A stretch of 64,000 nucleotides of DNA, taken from NCBI RefSeq assembly GCF_001586215.1, contig NZ_CP014634.1, positions 2,046,001 to 2,110,000 on the forward strand. Reading direction: 5' to 3'. A model generated the notes under the pieces. That model was not told the origin of the DNA, ran no database searches, and saw nothing but the letters and a program-made list of their open reading frames with translations. Position numbers and translations under genes: made by a program. The stretch is from Corynebacterium simulans (GTDB taxonomy: Bacteria; Actinomycetota; Actinomycetes; Mycobacteriales; Mycobacteriaceae). Position 1 is the stretch's first letter; every line of letters begins with the position of its first letter. This document shows, piece by piece, positions 1 to 7,587 of this stretch.

Positions 1-281
1 TCTATGTCGGCCTAGACCTAAACCGCTACGTTATCTCCTCCCGCAAGCTCGAGCGCGTCTATGAAACCGACGGATTGGAGGCACCTGCTTCGGGCGAGAC
101 GATGCCGGAAGTCGATGTGGACAGGACGGCGTCGATGGCCGCAGGTGCCGGCACCCAAGACCATGACGATAAGCACGACACCGCAGCCGATCGCCGTCAA
201 GCTGCGCATAGTAAGGCGAATACAGCCGAGGAGTCGTTCGAGGAGACCGAGGCGCCCGCCGAGCAATCGGTAGGCAGCTAA
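1..281 (+). CDS. SSB-like protein, C-terminal part (cut by window edge)
   Basis: Frame 3 is open from the left edge to the TAA ending at 281. The visible N-terminal part reads YVGLDLNRYVISSRKLERVYE, which fits the last strand of an OB fold, and is followed by an acidic, low-complexity tail typical of single-stranded DNA-binding proteins. In mycobacteria a second SSB gene (ssbB) lies next to ettA, and here ettA follows directly. The first two thirds of the gene are outside the window. The SSB assignment rests on a short stretch plus synteny, so it is moderate. Confidence 0.5.
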   Translation, partial: YVGLDLNRYVISSRKLERVYETDGLEAPASGETMPEVDVDRTASMAAGAGTQDHDDKHDTAADRRQAAHSKANTAEESFEETEAPAEQSVGS

Positions 282-310
282 GCACCGCCTTGTGGATGCC
301 TGCGACCTGG

Positions 311-371
311 GCGCCCCGGGGAGGTGCAAAGCGGGGGATTGAAATCACACGCTAATCCCAGCCCGGGGCGC
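311..371 (+). terminator. Nested hairpin after the SSB-like gene
   Basis: GCGCCCCGGG (311-320) and CCCGGGGCGC (362-371) are perfect 10-nt inverted repeats. Inside them, GGGATT and AATCCC form a second stem. No T-run follows, so this could be a factor-assisted terminator or another RNA structure. Confidence 0.45.
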
Positions 372-382
372 TAGGTACATCC

Positions 383-411
383 ATGTCATGTACTCTTTGT
401 TGTGTTATAAA
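383..411 (+). promoter_or_regulatory. Putative ettA promoter
   Basis: ATGTCA (383-388), a 17-nt spacer and TATAAA (406-411) lie about 30 nt upstream of the ettA start. The -10 is good and the -35 weak. Confidence 0.4.
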
Positions 412-441
412 CCATTCCCAAGTTCAAGCAAAGGGTGAAAC

Positions 442-2112
442 ATGGGCGAATTCATCTACACGATGAAAAACGTGCGTAAGGCAGTCGGCGAGAAGCTCAT
501 TCTCGACAATGTAACGATGGCCTTCTACCCAGGCGCCAAGATTGGCGTCGTCGGCCCGAATGGTGCAGGTAAGTCCTCCATTCTGAAGATTATGGCCGGC
601 ATTGATCAGCCTTCCAACGGTGAAGCATTCATCGACCCGGGCAAGACCGTGGGCATCCTCATGCAGGAGCCACCGCTCAACGAGGAAAAGACCGTCCGCG
701 GCAACGTGGAAGAGGGCCTCGGTGACATCTTCGAGAAGAAGCAGCGCTTCGAAGCTATCGCGGAAGAGATGGCTACCAACTACACCGACGAGCTCATGGA
801 AGAAATGGGCAAGCTGCAGGAGGAGCTGGACGCTGCCGACGCCTGGGAGGTCGACTCCAAGATCGAGCAGGCCATGGAAGCGCTGCGCTGCCCGCCTTCC
901 GATGCCCCGGTAAACAACCTTTCCGGTGGTGAGCGCCGCCGCGTTGCGCTGGCGAAGCTGCTGCTTTCCGAGCCTGACCTGTTGCTGCTCGACGAGCCAA
1001 CCAACCACCTGGACGCCGAGTCCGTGGAGTGGCTGGAAAAGCACCTTGCTGACTATCCGGGTGCCGTCCTAGCCGTTACCCACGACCGTTACTTCCTCGA
1101 CCACGTCGCGGGTTGGATCTGTGAGGTTGACCGCGGCAAGCTCTACCCATACGAGGGCAACTACTCCACCTACCTGGAGAAGAAGGCCGAGCGTCTCGAG
1201 GTTGCTGGCGCCAAGGATAAGAAGCTGCAAAAGCGCCTGAAGGAAGAGCTCGCCTGGGTTCGTTCCGGTGCCAAGGCACGCCAGGCAAAGAACAAGGCTC
1301 GTCTCCAGCGCTATGAGGAGATGGCTGCTGAGGCTGAGCAGTACCGCAAGCTCGACTTCGAAGAAATCCAGATCCCAACCCCTCCACGCCTGGGTAACAA
1401 GGTTGTTGAGGTTAAGAATCTGGTCAAGGGCTTCGATGGTCGCACCCTGATCAAGGATCTCTCCTTCACCCTGCCGCGTAACGGCATCGTGGGCGTCATC
1501 GGCCCGAACGGCGTCGGTAAGTCCACCCTGTTCAAGACCATCGTTGGCTTGGAGCAGCCGGACGAGGGCACCGTCGAGGTTGGCGAGACCGTCAAACTGT
1601 CCTACGTTGACCAGGGCCGCGAGAACATTGACCCAGAGGCAACCGTCTGGGAGGTCGTTTCTGACGGATTGGATTACATCCACGTCGGCCAGAACGAAAT
1701 GCCTTCTCGTGCATACCTGTCCGCATTCGGTTTCAAGGGCCCGGACCAACAGAAGCCTTCCAAGGTGCTCTCCGGTGGTGAGCGCAACCGCCTGAACCTG
1801 GCGCTGACCCTGAAAGAGGGCGGCAACCTGATCCTCCTCGATGAGCCAACCAACGACCTGGACGTCGAGACCCTGGGCTCCCTGGAAAACGCTCTAGAGA
1901 AGTTCCCGGGCTGTGCAGTGGTCATTTCCCACGACCGCTGGTTCCTGGACCGCACATGTACCCACATCCTCGCGTGGGAGGGCAACGTTGCAGAAGGCCA
2001 GTGGTTCTGGTTCGAGGGCAACTTCGGTGATTATGAGAAGAACAAGATCGAGCGCCTCGGTGAAGACGCTGCTCGCCCGAGCCGTGTTACCCACCGCAAG
2101 CTGACCCGATAA
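442..2112 (+). CDS. ettA: Energy-dependent translational throttle protein EttA
   Basis: 556 aa, the usual EttA length. It has two ABC-F nucleotide-binding domains without membrane segments: Walker A GPNGAGKSS near residue 38 and GPNGVGKST near 354, signatures LSGGERRRVALAKLL and LSGGERNRLNLALTL, and Walker B LLLLDEPTNHLD and LILLDEPTNDLD. A charged linker of roughly 80 residues joins the domains. EttA binds the ribosomal E site and gates entry into elongation according to ATP/ADP. AAGGGTGAA precedes the ATG at 442. The thioesterase gene follows after 29 nt and may be cotranscribed. Confidence 0.95.
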   Translation: MGEFIYTMKNVRKAVGEKLILDNVTMAFYPGAKIGVVGPNGAGKSSILKIMAGIDQPSNGEAFIDPGKTVGILMQEPPLNEEKTVRGNVEEGLGDIFEKKQRFEAIAEEMATNYTDELMEEMGKLQEELDAADAWEVDSKIEQAMEALRCPPSDAPVNNLSGGERRRVALAKLLLSEPDLLLLDEPTNHLDAESVEWLEKHLADYPGAVLAVTHDRYFLDHVAGWICEVDRGKLYPYEGNYSTYLEKKAERLEVAGAKDKKLQKRLKEELAWVRSGAKARQAKNKARLQRYEEMAAEAEQYRKLDFEEIQIPTPPRLGNKVVEVKNLVKGFDGRTLIKDLSFTLPRNGIVGVIGPNGVGKSTLFKTIVGLEQPDEGTVEVGETVKLSYVDQGRENIDPEATVWEVVSDGLDYIHVGQNEMPSRAYLSAFGFKGPDQQKPSKVLSGGERNRLNLALTLKEGGNLILLDEPTNDLDVETLGSLENALEKFPGCAVVISHDRWFLDRTCTHILAWEGNVAEGQWFWFEGNFGDYEKNKIERLGEDAARPSRVTHRKLTR

Positions 2113-2141
2113 GAGTGACTACTAGCTAGTAAAAGGAATCA

Positions 2142-2570
2142 ATGTCTTCTGAAAAGGTGCACGCCCATTCTGTAGGCGTACGGTGGTCGGACTTCGACAT
2201 GTACGGCCACATGATGAACGCCAACTATATCGAGTTGGCGCAGGAGGCCCGCCTGGCATTTGCCATGGACCATTTCTACAAGCAGGGTTTGGAACTCATT
2301 GCGTTCGTGCGTCATCTCGACGTCGACTATGTTCGCCCGCTGAAGTGGGATGGAAAGAATTCCACCGTCACCGTAGAGACTGCTGTGGTACGCCTGGGCA
2401 ATACCTCGTTTACCACCCGGCAGGAAATCAAAGACGGTGCTGGCAACGTAACTTGCGTGGTCACCTGCACTCAGGTGGTCATCGATAAGGCAACGCAGGC
2501 GCCGCGTCCCGTCTCCGAGGAAGAGAAGAAAATCATCACGGAGAATGCTTTGGTTAAGCTGGACGCATAG
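2142..2570 (+). CDS. Acyl-CoA thioesterase, 4-hydroxybenzoyl-CoA thioesterase family
   Basis: 142 aa, a single hot-dog domain. The N-terminal stretch VRWSDFDMYGHMMNANYIEL carries the family pattern with the catalytic Asp (xWxDxDxxGHxNNxxY). Enzymes of this type hydrolyse acyl-CoA thioesters in the cytoplasm; the substrate cannot be read from sequence. AAAAGGAATCA precedes the start. It lies between ettA and a conserved hypothetical, an order I recall from mycobacteria (Rv2477c-Rv2474c region). Confidence 0.85.
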   Translation: MSSEKVHAHSVGVRWSDFDMYGHMMNANYIELAQEARLAFAMDHFYKQGLELIAFVRHLDVDYVRPLKWDGKNSTVTVETAVVRLGNTSFTTRQEIKDGAGNVTCVVTCTQVVIDKATQAPRPVSEEEKKIITENALVKLDA

Positions 2571-2626
2571 CGCGAGCCAAATCCGGCTCGCTGCGTGAGC
2601 AGTTTGTCTAGGAGGGTCCGCAGACC

Positions 2627-3271
2627 ATGGTTCATGAATCACTCGAATTATTAAGTGGTGGACCTGGTTTGCGGGCCCTTCTCGCACGTGCGGTGGGGCT
2701 GGATGCTTCAGCGGTGGTGCGCTTGCGCCAATTCGACGCCCAGACCGTCGAGGCCTTCGTTACCACCCCGTTCGAGGTCGTCGCCGCCCGCCGCATAGAG
2801 GCCGTTGTGTCCCGCGATGGGGCAGTGGTTTCCGCGCAGACCCTGCATGATGCGCTTGTGCTCGCCGGGATTGAGTCTGCGACGCTGGACCTAGGCCCAG
2901 CCCGCGATCCTTCTTGGCCCGGTGCGCTGCCGCCAGCCACGGGCTTTCAGCTCATCGATACCCTGCCCGTCGAGGTGGTCCGTGAGCTCTCGGATAAAGG
3001 CCAACAGTTAGCACGCCAGTTCTCTGGCCCAATGGGCCCGCCCGCCAGCTTGCTGAACCAGACCGTGGTCACGGTTAGCGGCGGTGCGGAGCAAGAGGTA
3101 GAAATCCCTATGCGGATGATCTTTGCCTGCACGAGCCTAGGCCTAATTCCCGGTTTTGCTGCGCCCATGGATATCCCACGCCATCTGCGTGTCTCCGGCC
3201 TCGGTCGGTGGGTGCGCGTCGATGCGCCCTTCGGTAGCGTTTATCGCTCGACGCGCTTGTCCCTCTTCTAA
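2627..3271 (+). CDS. Conserved hypothetical actinobacterial protein
   Basis: 214 aa, no signal peptide or membrane segment. AGGAGGG stands about 10 nt before the ATG. I recognise no catalytic motif. Its constant position behind the ettA-thioesterase pair suggests the hypothetical next to the mycobacterial thioesterase (Rv2474c type), but no function can be given. The C-terminal part is richer in hydrophobic residues and ends in a basic stretch. Confidence 0.75.
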   Translation: MVHESLELLSGGPGLRALLARAVGLDASAVVRLRQFDAQTVEAFVTTPFEVVAARRIEAVVSRDGAVVSAQTLHDALVLAGIESATLDLGPARDPSWPGALPPATGFQLIDTLPVEVVRELSDKGQQLARQFSGPMGPPASLLNQTVVTVSGGAEQEVEIPMRMIFACTSLGLIPGFAAPMDIPRHLRVSGLGRWVRVDAPFGSVYRSTRLSLF

Positions 3272-3472
3272 CTCGCTACAAAAGCGCCGCGGGCCCTCCG
3301 AAAGCCGTCCGCCGAGCGGGCCAAAAGAGTGGCTGAGCTCGAAAAATACACGGTTTATTTGCGTCATTCTAAGGATGGTAGCGGTGTGCTATGGCCCCCG
3401 CGAGCCGTGGTAAAAAATCACACTCGAAACCATTTGTGTTGTGCGTTACTCTTTGAGGAGGAGTGTATCCAT

Positions 3473-3485
3473 CAAGATTATCTTG
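3473..3485. promoter_or_regulatory. 13-nt palindrome in the ald leader
   Basis: CAAGATTATCTTG is a perfect palindrome about a central T, ending 16 nt before the ald start and overlapping the region just upstream of the ribosome-binding site. Mycobacterial ald is controlled by the Lrp/AsnC regulator AldR; whether this is such an operator is inference. Confidence 0.35.
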
Positions 3486-3501
3486 TTTAAGGAGTTCTAG
3501 A

Positions 3502-4593
3502 ATGCGCATTGGCGTCCCTAAAGAAATTATGAATAACGAAAACCGCGTGGCTCTGACCCCACTTGCGGTGCAAACACTCGTAAAGGATGGACACGAGGTG
3601 CTGGTGGAAACCGGCGCTGGCGTGGGCGCTTCCTTCCCTGATAGCGATTACGAGGACGCCGGTGCGCGCATCATGCCTACCGCCGCAGAGACTTGGGAGC
3701 AGGCGGAGATGGTGGTCAAGGTCAAGGAGCCGCAGGCCTCCGAATATGGCTACCTGCGCCCAGACCTCATCGTGTTTACCTACCTGCACCTGGCGGCGGA
3801 CCGGCCGCTTACCGATGCCCTCGTAGAAGCCAAGACCACCTCGGTGGCCTACGAGACTGTTACCGACCGCCACGGCACCTTGCCGCTTCTTACTCCGATG
3901 TCCCAGGTGGCGGGACGTCTCGCGGTGATGGAGGGGGTGCACCACCTCTTGTCCACGCAGGGCGGCCGCGGCGTGCTGTTGTCGGGCGTTCCGGGCACGC
4001 AGGCCGCCCGCGTCGTCGTCATTGGCGGTGGCCAGGTCGGTGCCTCGGCCGTGGCTATGGCCCGCGGCCTCCGTGCTGAGGTGACGGTTCTGGACCTGGA
4101 TCCGCATGTGCTGCAGCGCTTCGACGAGCAGTACCAGGGCACCGTCCGTACGCTCATTTCTGACCCAGCCACCCTGGAGGCGGAGCTCCTAGAAGCCGAT
4201 CTCGTCATCGGCGCTGTCCTCGTGCCAGGCGCCGCTGCACCGAAGTTGGTGCGCGAGGAAACGGTCAAGAAGATGAAGCCGGGAGCTGTGCTTGTCGACG
4301 TCGCGATTGACCAAGGCGGCTGCTTCGAGAACTCGCGCAAGACTTCGCACGATGAGCCGACCTTCAAGGTGCACGACACTTTGTTCTACTGCGTGGCCAA
4401 CATGCCGGGCGCGGTGGCTAACACCTCTGCGCGGGCGCTGAACTCGGCAACTCTGCCGTACATTCGCGCAGTCGCAGCGCAGGGTGTCGATGGTGCTATC
4501 GAGCGCTTCCCAGGCTTGTCCGGCGGTGTAATGACCCGTGACGGCAAGCTCATTTCTGAGCCGGTGCGTCGGGCCTTTAATTGGGAGGATTAA
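3502..4593 (+). CDS. ald: Alanine dehydrogenase
   Basis: 363 aa. Starts with MRIGVPKEI, the canonical N terminus of the AlaDH/PNT family; an upstream in-frame ATG at 3463 is rejected because GGAG at 3491-3494 is spaced correctly for 3502. The Rossmann NAD-binding motif VIGGGQVG lies near residue 172, and MSQVAGRLA, PGTQAARV and the C-terminal NMPGAVANTS segment are family landmarks. It catalyses reversible NAD-dependent oxidative deamination of L-alanine to pyruvate and ammonium. It has its own long leader with a palindrome near the RBS. Confidence 0.93.
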   Translation: MRIGVPKEIMNNENRVALTPLAVQTLVKDGHEVLVETGAGVGASFPDSDYEDAGARIMPTAAETWEQAEMVVKVKEPQASEYGYLRPDLIVFTYLHLAADRPLTDALVEAKTTSVAYETVTDRHGTLPLLTPMSQVAGRLAVMEGVHHLLSTQGGRGVLLSGVPGTQAARVVVIGGGQVGASAVAMARGLRAEVTVLDLDPHVLQRFDEQYQGTVRTLISDPATLEAELLEADLVIGAVLVPGAAAPKLVREETVKKMKPGAVLVDVAIDQGGCFENSRKTSHDEPTFKVHDTLFYCVANMPGAVANTSARALNSATLPYIRAVAAQGVDGAIERFPGLSGGVMTRDGKLISEPVRRAFNWED

Positions 4594-4596
4594 ACC

Positions 4597-4992
4597 CTAG
4601 CGATTGATGAGCATCTGCGCCACGCGCTGCATGTGATCCCAAATCATGTGGCGATAGGCCGGCGGAATCGTCTGCTCATCAATCTCCGCCAGTGAATTGC
4701 CCATGAGCTCTAACCAGCGGTCGTGGGCCTGCTGGTCCACGGGGTACGGGGCATGGCGCATGCGCAGGCGCGGATGCCCGCGGTTTTCGCTGAAAAGCTG
4801 CGGGCCGCCCCAGTACTGAACCAAGAACCATTTGAGGCGCTCCTCAGCGCCCTCCCAATCGGCATCGGGGTACATCGGGCCGATGACGTCATCGTTGCGA
4901 ACTTGGGCATAGAAACCGTGGACCAACTTTTCGAAGGTTTCCATGCCGCCGATTGCCTCATAAACGCTGGCTGGCTGCTTTTCAGACGGCAT
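4597..4992 (-). CDS. glbO: Group II truncated hemoglobin (trHbO)
   Basis: 131 aa. It matches the group II truncated globin pattern: YEAIGG near the start, the B/E region with FYAQV and RLKWFLVQYWGGP, proximal His region RMRHAPYPV, and W at GIRW-like position WDHMQRVA. Group II globins bind O2/NO through heme b. Its start lies 3 nt after the stop of the upstream mscS gene, so the two are almost certainly one transcript. Confidence 0.9.
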   Translation of the reverse strand: MPSEKQPASVYEAIGGMETFEKLVHGFYAQVRNDDVIGPMYPDADWEGAEERLKWFLVQYWGGPQLFSENRGHPRLRMRHAPYPVDQQAHDRWLELMGNSLAEIDEQTIPPAYRHMIWDHMQRVAQMLINR

Positions 4993-4995
4993 GAT

Positions 4996-6036
4996 TTAAG
5001 ACTCGTTTCCTGGGTTCGAAGGGTTGAGGCTTTCTACCTGTGTGTCTGGAGCCTCGTCCAAGTCAAAGAAGGTCACACCCTGTGGGTATGGGGTATCGAT
5101 GTCGTTGGCATGCATCGCGTTGAGAATCTTCGACTGCAGTTTGCGCTGCACGCCCCACTGCTTTCCTGGCAAGGTCTTGACCACGACGCGGAAGGACATA
5201 TGGTCGACCTCGAGGCTGGAAATTCCGTTGACGTCGGGCTTGCCCAGGAGGTCGTCGCGGATGGCGTCGTCAAGCGCGGCTTCTTCAACCGTCTTGGAGA
5301 TGACGTCAAAGGCCTTATCTGGGTCGTTGGAAAGCGCGACCGGAACCTGCACGCGGGCTACAGAATAATGGTCGGAATGGTTAGCCACCTGCAGGATCTC
5401 GCCATTGCGGACGTACCACAGGGCGCCGTCGATATCGCGCACGGTAGTGATGCGCAGGGAAATCGATTCCACGTCGCCGAAGACACCGTTGCCCAAATCG
5501 ATGGTGTCGCCGATGCCGTACTGATCCTCCAACAACATGAAGATGCCGGAGAGGAAGTCCTTGACCAGTGACTGAGCGCCGAAACCAAGGGCAACACCGA
5601 CCACACCTGCGGAGGCTACGAGTGGGGCAACGTTGACGCCGACCTCGTCCAGGATTGCGAGCACGGCCCAGACCCAGATGAAAATGCCCGCGGCGGAACG
5701 GCCCACGCTAGCCAAAGTCTGCAGGCGGGAAACGCGGCGCGCCTCGTGGGACTTGGACAGTGCGGTTTCCTGTTTTGCAGCTTTGCGGCGTGGGCGAATC
5801 TGGGACTTCAGGCGGCCGTTTTTGATGCTGTTATCTGCCAGCTTCGTGATGAGGCGGCGTAGCAACCAGTGGCCGACGAGCGCGATGAGAAGGATGATAG
5901 CCACGCGGATGGGCTTATCCACGAGCCATGCCTGGGTGGTTTCGTTTTCCCACAAGCCGGTGAGGTTATCTACTGCCTCTTGTGGAGTGGTCTCGCTTTG
6001 GGCGAGCGTCAGATGCGGTGCGAAATTAGGACTCAT
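4996..6036 (-). CDS. MscS-family mechanosensitive ion channel
   Basis: 346 aa from the ATG at 6036, chosen over 6156 because AGAAAG precedes it and the upstream 40 residues look like non-coding translation. One TM segment lies near residues 45-60, then a charged loop, two further hydrophobic segments, and the pore-lining/beta-domain signature GVALGFGAQSLVKDF followed by YGIGDTIDL. Such channels open on membrane tension and release solutes during hypoosmotic shock. First gene of the mscS-glbO unit, divergent from metB. Confidence 0.88.
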   Translation of the reverse strand: MSPNFAPHLTLAQSETTPQEAVDNLTGLWENETTQAWLVDKPIRVAIILLIALVGHWLLRRLITKLADNSIKNGRLKSQIRPRRKAAKQETALSKSHEARRVSRLQTLASVGRSAAGIFIWVWAVLAILDEVGVNVAPLVASAGVVGVALGFGAQSLVKDFLSGIFMLLEDQYGIGDTIDLGNGVFGDVESISLRITTVRDIDGALWYVRNGEILQVANHSDHYSVARVQVPVALSNDPDKAFDVISKTVEEAALDDAIRDDLLGKPDVNGISSLEVDHMSFRVVVKTLPGKQWGVQRKLQSKILNAMHANDIDTPYPQGVTFFDLDEAPDTQVESLNPSNPGNES

Positions 6037-6244
6037 AGTGCTTTCTATTTGGGGAAAGTGTGCGGGGGCGCGCGGTGACGGGGCTAGCAACGATGGGCTA
6101 GCGAAATCTGCTACGCGCAGCCACACCATGGTACGTAAAGGGCAATCGTTGGGCATGGCCCACGGGCTCGACGTTGTCTCAAGTTTCAGCTCAGCGTTGC
6201 GTTAAGTGCTGCAATGAATTTAAAGAAGCAATCCACGGGCAAAG

Positions 6245-6264
6245 TGGACAGCTTTGTCTACAAT
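6245..6264 (+). promoter_or_regulatory. McbR-type operator overlapping a leaderless metB promoter
   Basis: TGGAC-AGCTTT-GTCTA (6245-6260) matches the C. glutamicum McbR consensus TAGAC-N6-GTCTA at 9 of 10 defined bases. It overlaps the -10 TACAAT (6259-6264), only 8 nt before the metB ATG, so transcription should start at or next to the start codon. McbR is the TetR-type repressor of methionine and cysteine genes. Confidence 0.6.
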
Positions 6265-6272
6265 TTTCAGAC

Positions 6273-7424
6273 ATGACTGTTAAGCGTGCTTCTGGATTCC
6301 ACTCTCGCTCCATCCATGCTGGCTACCAGCCCGATAGCCACATGGGCAGCATCAACGTACCGATTTATGCCTCGACCACCTTTCAACAAGATGGTCTGGC
6401 GCAGTTGCGCGGCGGCTATGAATACGGGCGCGTGGCTAACCCCACGGTGCGCTCGCTCGAGTTAACGCTTGCCGCATTAGAGAATGCGCAATATGCGCGG
6501 GCTTTTTCATCTGGCATGGCGGCCATCGATACGCTGTTGCGCATTATCTTGCGCCCGGGTGACCACGCTATCTTGGGGAATGATGCTTATGGCGGAATGT
6601 ATCGCCTGCTCAACAACGACTATGGGCAGTGGGGCATTGAGCTTGACATCGTAGATACATCCGACGCCGCGGCGGTTGCTGGGGCCATCCGCGAAAACAC
6701 CAAGCTGATTTGGCTGGAAACGCCAACAAACCCGGCGCTGAATATCACTGACATCGCCGCAGTTGCCGCGTGCAAGGGCGGCGCCCAGGTGGTCGTGGAC
6801 AATACCTTTGCCACTCCATACCTGCAGAATCCGCTTGAACTGGGCGCGGACCACGTGGTGCATTCCACCACCAAATACTTGGGCGGCCATTCTGATGTGT
6901 TGGGCGGAGCAGTGGTGACAAACTCTGCAGAAATGGACGAGCGCTTGCTGTACTTCCAGGGCAACGTCGGTGCGGTGTCTTCGCCCTTCGATGCATATCT
7001 CACCGCCCGCGGCATTAAGACGCTGGGGCTGCGGATGGATAGGCACTGTGAAAACGCGCAGGCAGTAGCCGAATACTTGGAATCGCGGCCCGAAGTAAAA
7101 CAGGTGCTGTATCCGGGGCTGCCGACGCATCCGGGACATGAATTGGCTGCACGGCAAATGCGCGGCTTCGGCGGCATGATGTCGGCGCGCTTCCATAGCG
7201 AGGAGCACGCAAAGCAGATTTGCCTGAACACGAAGCTGGTCTCACTCGCGGAGTCGCTGGGCGGCGTGGAATCGCTGATTGAGCATCCGCAGAACATGAC
7301 CCATGTTTCGGCCGCGGGCTCCGAGCTGGTTCCGCCGGCGGACTTGGTGCGCATCTCGGTCGGCATCGAGGATATCGCCGATCTTATTGCGGACTTCGAG
7401 CAGGCATTGGACACGTTGGGTTAG
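6273..7424 (+). CDS. metB: Cystathionine gamma-synthase
   Basis: 383 aa, close to C. glutamicum MetB (386 aa). The Cys/Met-metabolism PLP fold is clear: YEYGRVANPT, AFSSGMAAIDTLLRI, the PLP lysine in STTKYLGGHSD near residue 200, and the C-terminal SLGGVESLIEHP. It joins O-acetyl/O-succinyl-homoserine and cysteine to cystathionine in methionine synthesis. The start MTVKRASGF is preferred because it lies 8 nt after a -10 hexamer (leaderless). A gamma-lyase role cannot be excluded from sequence alone, but the McbR-like box fits biosynthesis. Confidence 0.88.
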   Translation: MTVKRASGFHSRSIHAGYQPDSHMGSINVPIYASTTFQQDGLAQLRGGYEYGRVANPTVRSLELTLAALENAQYARAFSSGMAAIDTLLRIILRPGDHAILGNDAYGGMYRLLNNDYGQWGIELDIVDTSDAAAVAGAIRENTKLIWLETPTNPALNITDIAAVAACKGGAQVVVDNTFATPYLQNPLELGADHVVHSTTKYLGGHSDVLGGAVVTNSAEMDERLLYFQGNVGAVSSPFDAYLTARGIKTLGLRMDRHCENAQAVAEYLESRPEVKQVLYPGLPTHPGHELAARQMRGFGGMMSARFHSEEHAKQICLNTKLVSLAESLGGVESLIEHPQNMTHVSAAGSELVPPADLVRISVGIEDIADLIADFEQALDTLG

Positions 7425-7449
7425 GGAGGCGGCGGCCTTACTCGAACAG

Positions 7450-7548
7450 ATACCCAGGGCTGGGCACCCAGACCTCCTAGATAGCCTCGTTGGATTTTTC
7501 ATCAGCCGCGAAGTCGAACTGGAGGTCTTGGTTTCCAGCCCTGGGTAT
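7450..7548. repeat. Long imperfect hairpin between convergent genes
   Basis: ATACCCAGGGCTGG (7450-7463) pairs perfectly with CCAGCCCTGGGTAT (7535-7548), and AGACCTCC (7470-7477) with GGAGGTCT (7521-7528), separated by a 6-nt internal loop; the loop is 43 nt. It lies between the 3' ends of metB and the FAD protein gene and may end both transcripts, but neither side has a clear T-run. Confidence 0.6.
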
Positions 7549-7587
7549 TTGAGTAAATGGTGAGGATGGAAAGGGCGCAGGGGCGCG

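Noticed and set aside
424..1749. Long minus-strand ORFs of about 206 and 226 codons opposite ettA
   Set aside because: They mirror codon bias of ettA in the antisense frame, have no RBS and no recognisable domain.
4723..5571. 282-codon plus-strand ORF opposite glbO and mscS
   Set aside because: Spans two genes on the other strand, both of clear family; an antisense shadow.
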